From Catonia carolina (taxonomy: Eukaryota; Arthropoda; Insecta; Hemiptera; Achilidae): DNA of 64,000 nt. The notes beneath the pieces are model-generated. The model did no database searches. It was not told where the DNA came from and saw nothing but the letters and a program-made list of their open reading frames with translations. The stretch lies in NCBI GenBank assembly GCA_035578175.1, contig JAQMRL010000007.1, forward strand, positions 47,234,391 to 47,298,390, in the 5' to 3' direction. The translations under genes and the position numbers were made by a program. Of the stretch, positions 25,194 through 35,355 are shown piece by piece (positions within the stretch are counted from its first letter, which is position 1; the number at the start of each line of letters is the position of its first letter).

Positions 25194-25993
25194 ATGAAGA
25201 GGACTAGTATGTAACAATTTTTAGTACTTACAGTAGCTATAGTAATACTTCATTGGAACATTTCAATACCAAAATCAATAAAGATTATCATGATTGATGA
25301 ATAAATAATAGATAACAAACAACAGTACAATCCCAGTTAACTAATTAATCGAAAATCAACTGCCATTAGGATACTTAGATTAAGAAAACTTGAATTGTAA
25401 GTGAAAAACTAATAAAATTTCATAGTTTATTTAACAACCACAAACAGCATGAAAATTTCATGATGAAAAAGCAGTGAAAACTGCAGCCATAAATTAGGCT
25501 TCTTCACAGGCAGTAGATTTCTTTGATGCAGAATTCAAAAACTCATTGAGCAGTATGATAAAATATGTTTGAAAAAAAATGGAAATTACATAGAAAAGTA
25601 GATAAAAGTATACAGAATTTGAAAAAGAATAAATTTTAAAGACATTTTAAGTAATTTTTTTCTAATTAAAGAACGAAAGTAGATAAAAGTAGGTATATAG
25701 AATTTGAAATAGAACAAATTTTAAAGACATTTTGAGTAATTTTCTTCATTAATAAAGAACGGTCTTATTTAAAAAATACTCCTAGTAATTAATTGAAGAA
25801 CTACTCTCGTCAATCTATTTTATAAGGTATAATTTGAATCGAAACAGAAACTTGCAAGTATTATTCATACAATGACTGTATGCTACCCAAGTTTATGAAC
25901 CACGATATTCAACTTCATTTTAATTTTTGTCTAACAGAATTTAAGAGTAATCTGTCATATGAAACAATTATGTACAGGAGATATTAGGGTATA

Positions 25994-26515
25994 CCTTGGA
26001 CAATTCGAATTGGCACAAGCAGCTTCAGTTTTTATCTACTCCACTCTCCGCCCCTCGCCATCCAACGACAGTACAGTCACAAAAGTATACAATCGCTACT
26101 GTAATGAGCGACTCACGCACAGTCACTACGCTTTGTTTTCACAGTTATTAATAATCTGTCTGACATAATGACGTGACTAATTTGTTTTTATATATGATTT
26201 TCTGTTCATTATGACATATTCAGACAATTTGTTTAATTAGTTGCGTGCTTCTCTAGAGTATAGTTTAGTGAGGTTTTGCAGTTTAGTTCTTGTAATTTAT
26301 AATTTAAATTTTTACTGAGACAATTTAAATACATATTTTAAAATGAAATAATTATTTGTATGTTTGTCCATTGAAATAAGGTTGTAGGTAGCGATTTGCG
26401 TATATTAAAATTTGTAGACCTTGTTGAAAGAATAGGTTATCTAGATATAGGCTACTTTATGCGGAACTGTGTGTACATATAGAGCAAGAGTTGTGCCAGG
26501 TCGAATTGTCCACAG
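25994..26515. mobile_element. MITE with 22-bp terminal inverted repeats, TA target
   Basis: The left end holds TGGACAATTCGAATTGGCAC and the right end, read inward, TGGACAATTCGACCTGGCAC. Both are followed by AA. TA flanks both sides (25992-25993 and 26516-26517, with a 2-bp uncertainty at the left). Copy A of the surrounding block (about 14795) has no such insert. It is about 520 bp with no transposase. The TA target suggests the Tc1/mariner superfamily. Confidence 0.85.
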
Positions 26516-27126
26516 TACAAATACATTATTAAGCTATACATTAACATGACAAAATTCACATGTTAATATAGGAACTTTAAATAATCTTTATTCATTACTG
26601 GTGAAAACTTTTCATTTATTTTATATGAAGTGTAGATAATACAAATCAATTAAACTAGTAAAAGTTATAGGCCTACTTTAATATTAATAGGGCTTACAAT
26701 ATACCTGAATTGGAAACAAATTTAATTGGTAATCAATAAATAGATGAAGGAAATGTAGTGCAATAATAGTGACATTTAATCTCATCTACAACTACATGCT
26801 ACTTGACAGTTCATTTTTTTATAAGTGCAAGATTGTCAAATCACAGCAATTTTTTTTATTCAGAAATGTGTAATAACAAATGAAAATATAAATAATAATA
26901 TCATATTTAGAAACATTAATGAATTAAAAAACAGATCAATCGGTAGAGAGTTGTAATGTACAAAAAATGTATACCATATTATAAGATCAGGTTTTCACCG
27001 CAATTGTTGAATGGCTTTGACAACAACAATAAAAAACATAACAGATTTCCATTAACAATAGGAGGTGTGGCTATTAAATAACGAGATTGACATAAAAATT
27101 TCTTTTGTTAATTTATACATAATCAC

Positions 27127-27320
27127 TTAGTCACCTTCAACAAACACTCCTCTATGCCTACAACGCTCCATGTGAATTTTCCATTGTTGGAAACAGTGCT
27201 GGAAGTCATAGTCTGTCAGCTCCTTCAGGACATGTGCCACTTTCTCTTTTACAGCTTCTACAGACTCAAATCTTGTCCCTTTTAATGCAGATTTCACCAG
27301 GGAACAGGTAGAAGATAATA
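27127..27320 (-). pseudogene. Mariner transposase C-terminus, inverted arm
   Basis: On the minus strand the frame ends with VKSALKGTRFESVEAVKEK, then HVLKELTDYDFQHCFQQWK, then MERCRHRGVFVEGD. This is the C-terminal tail of insect mariner transposases, after the last catalytic Asp. It is preceded by FYLFP in another frame and breaks off at about 27316 where it meets the plus-strand arm. Confidence 0.88.
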
Positions 27321-27328
27321 ATAACATG

Positions 27329-27918
27329 TGATGAAATGTGGTTTTTTACTTATGATCCGGAAACGAAGCACCAATCCATGCACTGGAACAGCTGAACTTT
27401 ACTGAGAGCCAAAAAAGCTCGAATGACTAAGTCAAAATTTAAAGTAATCATGATTGGTTTTTTTATATCCATGGGATTGTGTACCTTCACTGGGTTCCTT
27501 AAAGTTCAAACAATTAATCAATATTACTACCTTGAGGTACTTTCTAAACTACGTCACAGAGTAAGAAAAAACGCCCCGAAATGTGGAAGGACAAATGATG
27601 GGTTCTCCACCAAGACAATGTGCTAGCTTATTCTGCGTTATCTGTCAAGAGGTTCCTAGCCAAGTACAGCATCTCAGTGTTAGAACATCCACCTTATTCA
27701 CCAGATCTTGCACCATGTGACTTCTACCTGTTCCCTAAGGTGAAATCTGCATTAAGAGGGACAAGATTTGTCTGTGGAAGCTGTAAAAGAAAAAGCGGAA
27801 TATGTCCTGAAGGAGCTGACAGAAGATGACTTCCCGCACTGTTTCCAACAATGGAAAATTCACATGGAGCGTTGTATGGATAGAGAAGGAGTGTATATTG
27901 AAGGTGACAATAAGTGAT
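27329..27918 (+). pseudogene. Mariner transposase, catalytic part, decayed
   Basis: The plus strand reads ITCDEMW-like first-Asp context near 27329, then FTYDPETKHQSMHWNS. It continues through KKARMTKSKFKVIMIGFF, NQYYYLEVLSKLRHRVRK, an ALSVKRFLAKYSISVLEH stretch and PPYSPDLAPCDFYLFPKVK with the last catalytic Asp region. It ends with ELTEDDFPHCFQQWK-like sequence split by frameshifts, then EGDNK. The N-terminal helix-turn-helix region is absent, replaced by the inverted arm. Several frame breaks make it inactive. Confidence 0.88.
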
Positions 27919-28149
27919 TATGTATAAAATAAAAATAAAATTTTTTACGTCAGTCTTGTTATTTAATAGCCATACCTCGTATGCACTAATCACAATAATT
28001 TTATAGAATACTGAAACATGACATTAACCAAACAAAATTTGATGTCGACATAAACAGGAATAGCCTAGTACTTTTTGTTTAACAGATAAATCTATTACAA
28101 ACTCAATCATCATTAGCGAAACAAGAATTATAGGCCCATAAGTATTTTA

Positions 28150-28910
28150 AACACAATTAGTAAAGTTTTGAAAAGGTAGTATTTATTAGGTTAATCAGTT
28201 TCTTGACTGAAAACCTTACCACCTTAGAGGATCAGAATGGTTTCCAAAAAGGCAAATCAACCAAAACTGCCAGTCTTAACTTGTTGAGCAAGTAGTAGAT
28301 ATATTGTATACAGGGGACAAAGCATAAGTTGTGTTCTTAGATATAAGTACAGCTATCAATTGTGTTATCATGAAATATTATTGAAAACCTTAGAATCATA
28401 GTGTAAGGGATGTAGAACTAAAATGGGATCAATCTTTCCTTATTGGTAGAATACATGCAAAGTTAACAAGTTATTAGGTGTAGGCTTACCTGACAAAGAT
28501 CAACACAGGCATCCCACAAGATCAGTTTTAGATTCAATTTTCTTTCTATTGTACTTTAATTGGTTACCAGTAGTCATACCTAATAGCAGAGCTTTATTGT
28601 TTGCTGATGATATTTCAGTAATCAATAAACGTTTCTTGGTAGATAGATGCTCTTGAAGTAAATTAACATAGAGTCGGTCGTACAGTTCTTGAATCGAATG
28701 TTCAATTAATGTGAAAAAGTGTCAATACTTGCAGTTCAAAAACAAATATAATTTTAAAGAAAGTAGAGAAGTGGATGTATTTATTCATAATAACAGTCCA
28801 GAGCATGTAGAAACAGTGAAGTTCTTAGGATGTTTGTAGTAAAACATCATCTGGGGTATTTGCATCAAAATTAACAGATTAAATGATAAGAAATTACGGG
28901 CAGCTTTTCA
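28150..28910 (+). pseudogene. Non-LTR retrotransposon reverse-transcriptase relic B
   Basis: Paralogue of relic A, extending further. It has an FLTENLTT-like segment near 28200, QNGFQKGKST near 28235, a GIPQDQF/FSFYCTL frame-shifted GSVLGPILFLLY block near 28510, and RALLFADDISVIN near 28585. The last contains the catalytic FADD box. An EHVETVKFLGCL motif follows near 28800. The order matches jockey/CR1-type LINEs. It runs into the 117-bp tandem array. Confidence 0.82.
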
Positions 28911-28914
28911 TGGG

Positions 28915-29390
28915 CTAATTCTGTCATTGGGACCTTAGTGAACTGAACTTGGCCTAACAAGGAGAAACTATTCATCATCAACCCTGATGATCGTCATAAC
29001 GTTCACGAAACATTAAAACTAATCTGCTGGACTAATTCTGTCATTGGGACCTTAGTGAACTGAACTTGGCCTAACAAGGAGAAACTATTCATCATCAACC
29101 CTGATGATCGTCATAACGTTCACGAAACATTAAAACTAATCTGCTGAGCTAATTCTGTCATTGGGACCTCAGTGAACTGAACTTGGCCTAACAAGGAGAC
29201 ACTATTCATCATCAACCCTGATGATCGTCATAACGTTCACGAAACATTAAAACTAATCTATTTCCTAATTGGCTACTTAACTCGGCACCTGTCCACCCTA
29301 GGGGTCACCATAAAAAGTTAGGCCTACTAATAAAAAAGTTCAACTATTCGTTTAATCAGTTGTTATAACTAACAAATGCACGCAATTTAT
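28915..29390 (+). repeat. Tandem repeat, three 117-bp units plus a long unit
   Basis: CTAATTCTGTCATTGGGACC starts at 28915, 29032 and 29149, exactly 117 bp apart, and the units are nearly identical. A last, longer unit continues with CACCCTAGGGGTCACCATAA and GTTAGGCCTACTAATAAAAA, the long-unit half also seen in the 16-19.8 kb array. High identity suggests recent amplification. Confidence 0.92.
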
Positions 29391-30502
29391 GAGTAGGCCT
29401 ACTTTACTACTAAACACTAATTCACTGAAAACTAAACTCTCTAAAGCACAGTTACACTTCACTATATACATATATTAATGGACTTCTTGAAATCCTCCAA
29501 CCTGCTGTTAAAAACGACAAAGCAGTTGCGTATTGCACACTAACAGCATCACTATGCATCTCCATTGGATCCAAGTTTTGGTACACAAACCACAGTTACG
29601 CCTTTTACAATTCACTTATGAAACCACCAGTATTATATTGAGATATCCGCATCAATATGGCCTTTCAGCATCTTGTATAAATACAATACGTAATATTGCA
29701 TATGGTTCTTCTCGTCTCCAACGGGCGTGATCGGTCTATAGTACGGCCATTGTTATAAGTAGTCGATGCTGTACCATTAAACCCACGATAACTGGTACCT
29801 ATATTATTTTTAATGAATTAAAATTGGCATTACTGGAGAACCGATTGTAACGAATTTAAATTAACTGATACCTTGTTTTTCTGAAGTTAATGGAACTGGC
29901 CCATTTTAGATAAGTTGAAAATAATGTCAAATAAACCTAATTTGTAATTTCCCGCTATTGTTATATCTAAATTCTTATTACGGTATACCTATATTAAATT
30001 GATAGGCCTATTAAACGCCAAGGAATACGTTTATCAAAGTAAGAAATTAGTAGTGAGTTTTCAAGGAAAAACAAATAAACCGTGTAGTGAAAGTACAAAA
30101 AATACAAAATTGCAGTCCTTCCTCCGCTATGTTATTCAAATTGTGTACACTAGTATAAAAACGTCAGATTACTGAATTACATTAATTTTGGCCTGGCAGT
30201 TAGCATATAATTTATGTATGATTTTACTGTACAGGTATTATAGTTCTACATATTGTTTTTTGTATAATTACACACTATGACAGAAAAACAGGGCTATTAT
30301 GAAGACCGCTCTCACAACACTTTTTGATAAACCAGAATTTTATATTTGTGGCATAGGTGTATTTAGGTGTAGGACATGATCAGTTAGTATATAGATATGC
30401 TTGACATAAATTTTAGGGGTAATTTTAATGATCTGGTAGCACTTTTTAAAGAATCACCGACCCCTGAGGTAAAATGAATCAACATTGTGACAAAAATAGA
30501 CT
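29391..30502. other. AT-rich sequence without recognised gene
   Basis: Nothing protein-like is seen. The 65-codon frame at 29533-29730 lacks motifs. Confidence 0.5.
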
Positions 30503-30536
30503 GGGCCATAAACTCTTTTTTTTAAACGCTTTTATT

Positions 30537-31618
30537 TAACTTACTCTTGGAAGCATCAAATCTTGCAACTTAAAATTTTAATACTTCTACCGTATCAATA
30601 TGAATCAAACTTTGCACACTTGTTTATCTTCGATGACAATAGGTGTTTGTAAAAAAAAATTACAAAAAAATTTCAAAAAAAATTTTTGAAAAATTTTTTT
30701 TTTCAAAAAAAATTTAAAAAATTTAAAAAACGCTTAAATTTAACAATTACTTAAAAAAAGTAACTAAAAAGAAAAAAATAAAAAAAATTTACAAAAAAAA
30801 AATAAAAAAGAAATCGCAGAATAAAAATTATAAAAAAAATAAAAAATAAAAAAAAAAATTTTAAGAAACGCTATTATTTAACAATGATTCAAATAAAAAA
30901 TGAACTAAAAATAAAAAATAAAAAAAATTACAAAAAAAATTACAGACATTACTGTTACAAATAAAAGCGTGGCGCATTTTTTATTGTAAAATATTCGTTG
31001 TATAAAAATGCGCCACGCTTTTATTTGTAACAGTAATGTCTGTAATTTTTTTTGTAATTTTTTTTATTTTTTATTTTTAGTTCATTTTTTATTTGAATCA
31101 TTGTTAAATAATAGCGTTTCTTAAAATTTTTTTTTTTATTTTTTACAAATAAAAATTTTGTTACAAATAAAAGCGTGGCGCATTTTTTATTGTAAAATAT
31201 TCGTTGTATAAAAATGCGCCACGCTTTTATTTGTAACAGTAATGTCTGTAATTTTTTTTGTAATTTTTTTTATTTTTTCTTTTTAGTTCATTTTTTATTT
31301 GAATCATTGTTAAATAATAGCGTTTCTTAAAATTTTTTTTTTTTTTTTTTTTTTATAATTTTTATTCTGCGATTTCTTTTTTATTTTTTTTTGTAAATTT
31401 TTTTTATTTTTTTATTTTTAGTTACTTTTTTTAAGTAATTGTTAAATTTAAGCGTTTTTTAAATTTTTTAAATTTTTTTTGAAATTTTTTTGTAATTTTT
31501 TTTTACAAACACCTATTGTCATCGAAGATAAACAAGTGTGCAAAGTTTGATTCATATTGATACGGTAGAAGTATTAAAATTTTAAGTTGCAAGATTTGAT
31601 GGATCCAAGAGTAAGTTA
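30537..31618. mobile_element. Foldback element, 1.08-kb palindrome
   Basis: The left outer arm (TAACTTACTCTTGG, then AAATCTTGCAACTTAAAATT) is matched in reverse complement at the right end (TTAAGTTGCAAGATTTGATG, then CCAAGAGTAAGTTA). Similarity continues inward for about 450 bp through A/T-rich homopolymer stretches. The core contains a perfect-looking hairpin, GCGTGGCGCATTTTTTATTG facing AATGCGCCACGC, at about 30968-31018. It is repeated at about 31170-31226 because about 200 bp are tandemly duplicated. No transposase is present. It sits between an orphan T-run and the body of a reverse SINE (31619-31783). Confidence 0.9.
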
Positions 31619-31783
31619 TTTGGTTTAACGTTAGACTGTTCTGCAATTACTGCTTATGCAGACGACGAAGATGAAATAATTTTTTTGTAACGTATGAAAA
31701 TATGCCGTGCCTGAATGGGATTTGAACCCAAGTACGCATGGTGAGAGGCGAGCACGTTACCAACTACGCCAATGCAGCCGGCA
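31619..31783 (-). repeat. tRNA-derived SINE, tail split by the foldback element
   Basis: Minus-strand head GCCGGCTGCATTGGCGTAGT with box B-like GGGTTCAAATCCC, then the standard tail ending CGTTAAACCA. It lacks a poly-A here. An 8-T run lies on the far side of the foldback element at 30517-30523. GGGYCATAAAC flanks the whole at 30503-30513 and 31784-31794 with one mismatch, consistent with the SINE's own target-site duplication. Confidence 0.85.
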
Positions 31784-31819
31784 GGGTCATAAACATGAGT
31801 ACCCATTCCTATTATAGTA

Positions 31820-32236
31820 GAATTAAAAGGAAAACGAACCTGGAGCAGTGATGGTAGGGGGAGCGCTCGGGTTCTCAGCCTGCAGTGTTGCCGCTATGTG
31901 CAATGTGTTACCAACACTGGCGCTGTACGCATCATTTGCGTGCCTCCACTCCCTCTCTCTTCGCTTTGCTTTCTCTCGTTATGAGATGCGTTTTACAGTG
32001 AAAATGGTTCCAAAAATTCACTACAAACTTGTTTGAAATTTAAGAAAGTACAGTACATTCTTTATTGCAAGAGCGGAGTGCTACTGAAATATGACAACGC
32101 TGCCACGAAAGGTTGCCATGAAAAATCCTCAGCGCTGGTTGGCTAAGAGCGAGCGAGCCCCCGACCGGCGGCTTCGGCTTCTTTCGGCTCCCTTCGTCCT
32201 CGGTAGCTCCAGGTTTGTTTTACTTTTAATTCAACA
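31820..32236. mobile_element. GC-rich element with terminal inverted repeats
   Basis: GAATTAAAAGGAAAACGAAC followed by CTGGAGC (31820-31846) is inverted at 32206-32232 with two mismatches. The interior is much richer in GC than its surroundings (CGAGCGAGCCCCCGACCGG near 32150) and has two chance frames of about 60 codons. Neither looks like a protein. A non-autonomous DNA transposon is likely. I could not fix the target duplication. Confidence 0.7.
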
Positions 32237-33019
32237 AAATTTAAATTGCTTACAGTTTCCTCATTTAATATTTTTGAAGTAATACTGTAAGTTAAGCAAA
32301 ATGCCCTCAATCACAAGAAATAGAAATGATTACTACGTTGCTAACTGCAATTATAAATTATCTGAACATAAACCTACTAATGGACGGAGAAAATACACCA
32401 ATAAATAACCACAATCTTTAAAAGTTGGGTTAATCTGCATTTATTTGAATTACTTGATTAATTAAACATTTTGCATTGTACCAGAAGTGCTTACTAAATG
32501 ATTTTTTGTTAAAAAAAAAGTAAATAAATAAAAATAGATGAACGGCCCAAGCGAATACTAAAGAAAACTGTGCAAGAACTATTCAATAAATATAAGCTGA
32601 CATGGTCATTGTCAAAATGTAAACATTGTATAGATGCCGGCGTACAAGATTCCACTTGTATATGCAACCCGCAGGACATGTGTAGGTACTACTGTACCTA
32701 AAAACAATTAAAGGAAACAGCTGATATAAATTTAGATAATAATGTCATAGCTGTTATTGACATTGTGATGACGTGTAAAAAAATCAGCTTTCAGCATTAC
32801 TATGTTATTAGAAAGGAATAACTATTGTACCGCGTACCACACCCAGCCTTCACTATCTTTCTTGCAGAAATTCAATCTTATACGCCGGCTTCAAGTTGGT
32901 TACTAAGTAATTTAAGTAAATTGGGTACTCAGGTAATATGTTTTAAGTTACCTTATAATTTCTTGACATATCATATACCCGTCTCCTTGTCTCTAATTTC
33001 TCTGTCTGGTTTTTTCTCT
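32237..33019. other. AT-rich sequence without recognised gene
   Basis: No recognisable gene. A phrase with CKHC...CNPQDMCRYYC-like cysteines can be read near 32610-32700. It is too short and broken to call a zinc-binding domain. Confidence 0.45.
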
Positions 33020-33235
33020 TTAACCCTTAGGTAGGCACATGGGGGTCTAGTTGAACTGTACTAGTTTTTCATTTTCCGACTTAATAATATTAGTTAACAA
33101 TCTGTGGCTCTAAGTACCTTCCTAAAACTGTATTTGCAACACTGTGTTATAAATAAAAAGTTTATAAAAAGGTTGTTTTTACTACAATCAAGATTTATAG
33201 TGTCAGGGGTTCACAGGACCCCCACGTACCTACTA

Positions 33236-34460
33236 TAGTCCATGTAATTTCAATAGAAGCTTGCACTGTACACGTTCCCTCTACTTGCCTCCTCCGTTTA
33301 TTCCGAGTAGTCAGCATATGTACTGGTTGTTAGAAAAGTATGCCTCTAAACTGTTACCAGTGTTTAATACTTTCGTATGAATTTAATTCTTTTAAAGTAA
33401 TTCATTGTGTTTAATTGTATAATCCTATTTTAGTATCGATTGCATCTTCCGAAGAAATTTAATCCGAGATGACACGATGTCCGCACGCTCCATGAAAAAC
33501 TATCTGTCATTACCTTTCTTGTAACTGTACCTACCCCAAATTTTTAATTATTCTCCATGTAGACTTAACGGACCCCGTGTACCCAATTTTTTCTTCTAAA
33601 ATTTTTCTAACTTTTTCGCATGTAGGGTACTCCCCACGTTCAAAAAACTCGGTTATTGTTCTGCGAATGCATTGATCATCAAAACTGTCAACACCGGTGA
33701 CCCATTTTTTGTGAGGTACCTTTTATGAGGAAACGTAAACGACACGGGTTGTTCTTCATTGGTCTTACAGATTTCATTGATGGCAGCTAATGCAGCTATG
33801 TTCTCACGGGCTTCGGCACATATTCTTTGCACAGTGCTACGACTACATGAGCAAGCAGTAGCAGTCACTTCCTGGGTTGATGAAAACATTTCACGAATTG
33901 TTGCATCAGGATTACTATACAGAAGTTCTTTAAAGTAATTATACACGCTGTAAATAATGTTTTTGGATTGGCTTCGTAAATCATGTTTTTCACTTATCGT
34001 TGACCGATACTGCGTACACTTTAATCTCTTGTGCACTGAACGGAAACTCAAACTGAACTGGTAAATTTATTTGTACTATAATATAATCATATACATTTAT
34101 AAAAGACTATGTATATTTTTAAATATGTCTTTAAAATAGAAACAGCCTTACATTTTGTGTTGACTAATAAAAGCAAACACTGCAGAGTATAATACAATCT
34201 GTAATTAATTAACTAAAAGAATTTGACATTCTGATTTATAAAGTATTTATTTTGACATTAAAGTAACATATCAATAAAAGTAAAAATTAAAAATAGATGA
34301 TGATTTGTGCCTATTACTAATTTGTTTATAATGAAGAGTATGGGTGTAGTAGTAGTAGTAGTACGTTTTGCAGCACACTATACAAACTGCTGCAACCACT
34401 TTACATGTGTGGGAGTGAAAATACTTATTACGGAAGCTTCTATTGAAATTACATGGACTA
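33236..34460 (-). mobile_element. TA-flanked IS630-like transposon nested in piggyBac
   Basis: TAGTCCATGTAATTTCAATA opens the element at 33236 and recurs in reverse complement at 34441-34460. The perfect repeat extends about 28 bp to AGAAGCTT. TA duplicates lie at 33234-33235 and 34461-34462. The 1225-bp element carries a broken DDE transposase on its minus strand. A TA target together with this transposase type fits the IS630/Tc1-mariner superfamily. Confidence 0.88.
33410..34051 (-). pseudogene. IS630-like DDE transposase, N-terminal half, frameshifted
   Basis: From 34051 the minus strand gives 132 codons: a basic start, then SKNIIYSVYNYFKELLYS, then a helix-turn-helix SCSRSTVQRICAEARENI, then FTFPHKRYLTKNG. 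A single-base shift in an A-run near 33708 moves the frame. The next frame continues KKWVTGVDSFDDQCIRRT, FFERGEYPTCEKVRKILEE and STWRIIKNLG up to about 33545. A MERADIVSSRIKFLR stretch follows after another break. This is the DNA-binding half, and the DDE catalytic half is absent. The 14030-14495 relic is a diverged relative (FDDF...IRRKINDFY). Confidence 0.82.
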
Positions 34461-34683
34461 TAATATTACAAAATATCCGACAATTCAGTTAAGTATCTTT
34501 CTATGTGTGTGTGATTTGCTGTTGTTTTGTTTTCTGTTCATTAAATTATGTTAGATTGTACATAATATCAATCAAGTTAATTTGTGGAATATTTTTTATG
34601 ATACGCGTTTCATTGTTTTTCTGTTGTAACTTATCTACACAGGTTACGAATTACAAATGTCTACATAGGTTACAAATTGAAAT

Positions 34684-35011
34684 ATGTCATATAATTCTGA
34701 AGAACAAAAAGCTGAACAAATTCAGCAACTTTCTTCTCAAGAAATTTCATCTGAATCAGAAGAGGAATGCAGCGAATCAGATCATGATGAAGATCACGCT
34801 AGTGATTCTAATCACGATTCAGCTTCTGAATGTAAAATTGAATCGGAAGAAGTAGAGGAAACAGAAATTTCCAATCGATTTTCTTTAGAAAAGACAAAAC
34901 ATGTTGGAGGAGAGAACTAACTACTCCAAGTGCCGTAAGAACTCCATCTGTGAACCTCATTTGTTGTTTTCCTGGACCGATTCATGAGACAAAGAATGCC
35001 AAAACCACACT
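34684..35011 (+). pseudogene. piggyBac transposase N-terminal fragment, frameshifted
   Basis: The frame opens MSYNSEEQKAEQIQQLSS and is very acidic and serine-rich (SESEEECSESDHDEDHA), like the disordered N-termini of piggyBac transposases. A shift near 34880 is needed to continue with KDKTCWRRELTTPS, RTPSVNLICCFPGP and IHETKNAK up to a stop at about 35009. The W...R...N...PG spacing matches the start of the piggyBac DDE_Tnp_1_7 domain. All catalytic Asp residues and the Cys-rich tail are missing. Confidence 0.78.
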
Positions 35012-35355
35012 TAAATAAAAAAAAAAAAACGATTGAAAAATAAAAAAGAATAAAATCAGTACACAATAAAATATAGCATGAAGCATTATGTATTAAAATG
35101 CTTGGTTATGTAATGTCATGCTAAGATTTAAGAAAAAAACATGTTCATGTAAAAATATTTTTGCTTTATTAATTTCTTTTAAATTTAGGCAAATTCATTT
35201 AAACACGGTTGATATACAATTAAAAGAAAGGACTTATTAGTTAAAAAAAAAGTTAAGTTTAAGCCTATCTAATTACGCATTTACGATGGGGGGTCAAGTA
35301 AACCCCCACGAGCCTACTTTTGTTATAAATTAGAGCACGCCTACTTAAGGGTTAA

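Larger units (their letters stand above)
27061..27979. mobile_element. Rearranged mariner with long inverted 3' arms
   Basis: Both ends are the same mariner 3' end in opposite orientation: GGAGGTGTGGCTATTAAATA at the left and, read inward from the right, CGAGGTATGGCTATTAAATA. TA flanks both sides (27059-27060 and 27980-27981). The left arm (27061 to about 27316) is an inverted copy of about the last 255 bp of the element. The true 5' end is missing. Copy A of the host block reads TTCCATTAACACTATGCACT at 15290-15309, an intact empty site with a single TA. So the element moved in this rearranged form, or was rearranged after entry without touching its flanks. Confidence 0.9.
25620..28140 (+). 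repeat. Duplicated block copy B (interrupted)
   Basis: It matches copy A (14509-15545) in order and orientation but is split by a TA-flanked MITE (25994-26515) and a rearranged mariner (27061-27979). An additional short tandem duplication of about 80 bp, based on AAATTTTAAAGACATTTT, occurs at 25632-25780. The two extra insertions explain most of the length difference between A and B. Confidence 0.82.
33024..35351 (+). mobile_element. piggyBac-like element, internally deleted, with nested transposon
   Basis: TTAA flanks both sides (33020-33023 and 35352-35355), followed by terminal repeats CCCTTAGGTAGGC and, read inward, CCCTTAAGTAGGC. TTAA targets and CCCTT ends are hallmarks of piggyBac. 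A subterminal GGACCCCCACGTACCTAC near 33216 and CCCCCACGAGCCTAC near 35303 repeat the end motif. It carries only the N-terminal part of a transposase (34684-35011). Without the nested element it would be about 1.1 kb. Confidence 0.9.

Noticed and set aside
34505..34855. 116-codon plus-strand frame as a membrane protein gene
   Set aside because: It overlaps the piggyBac transposase start in another frame and is typical AT-rich hydrophobic chance sequence.
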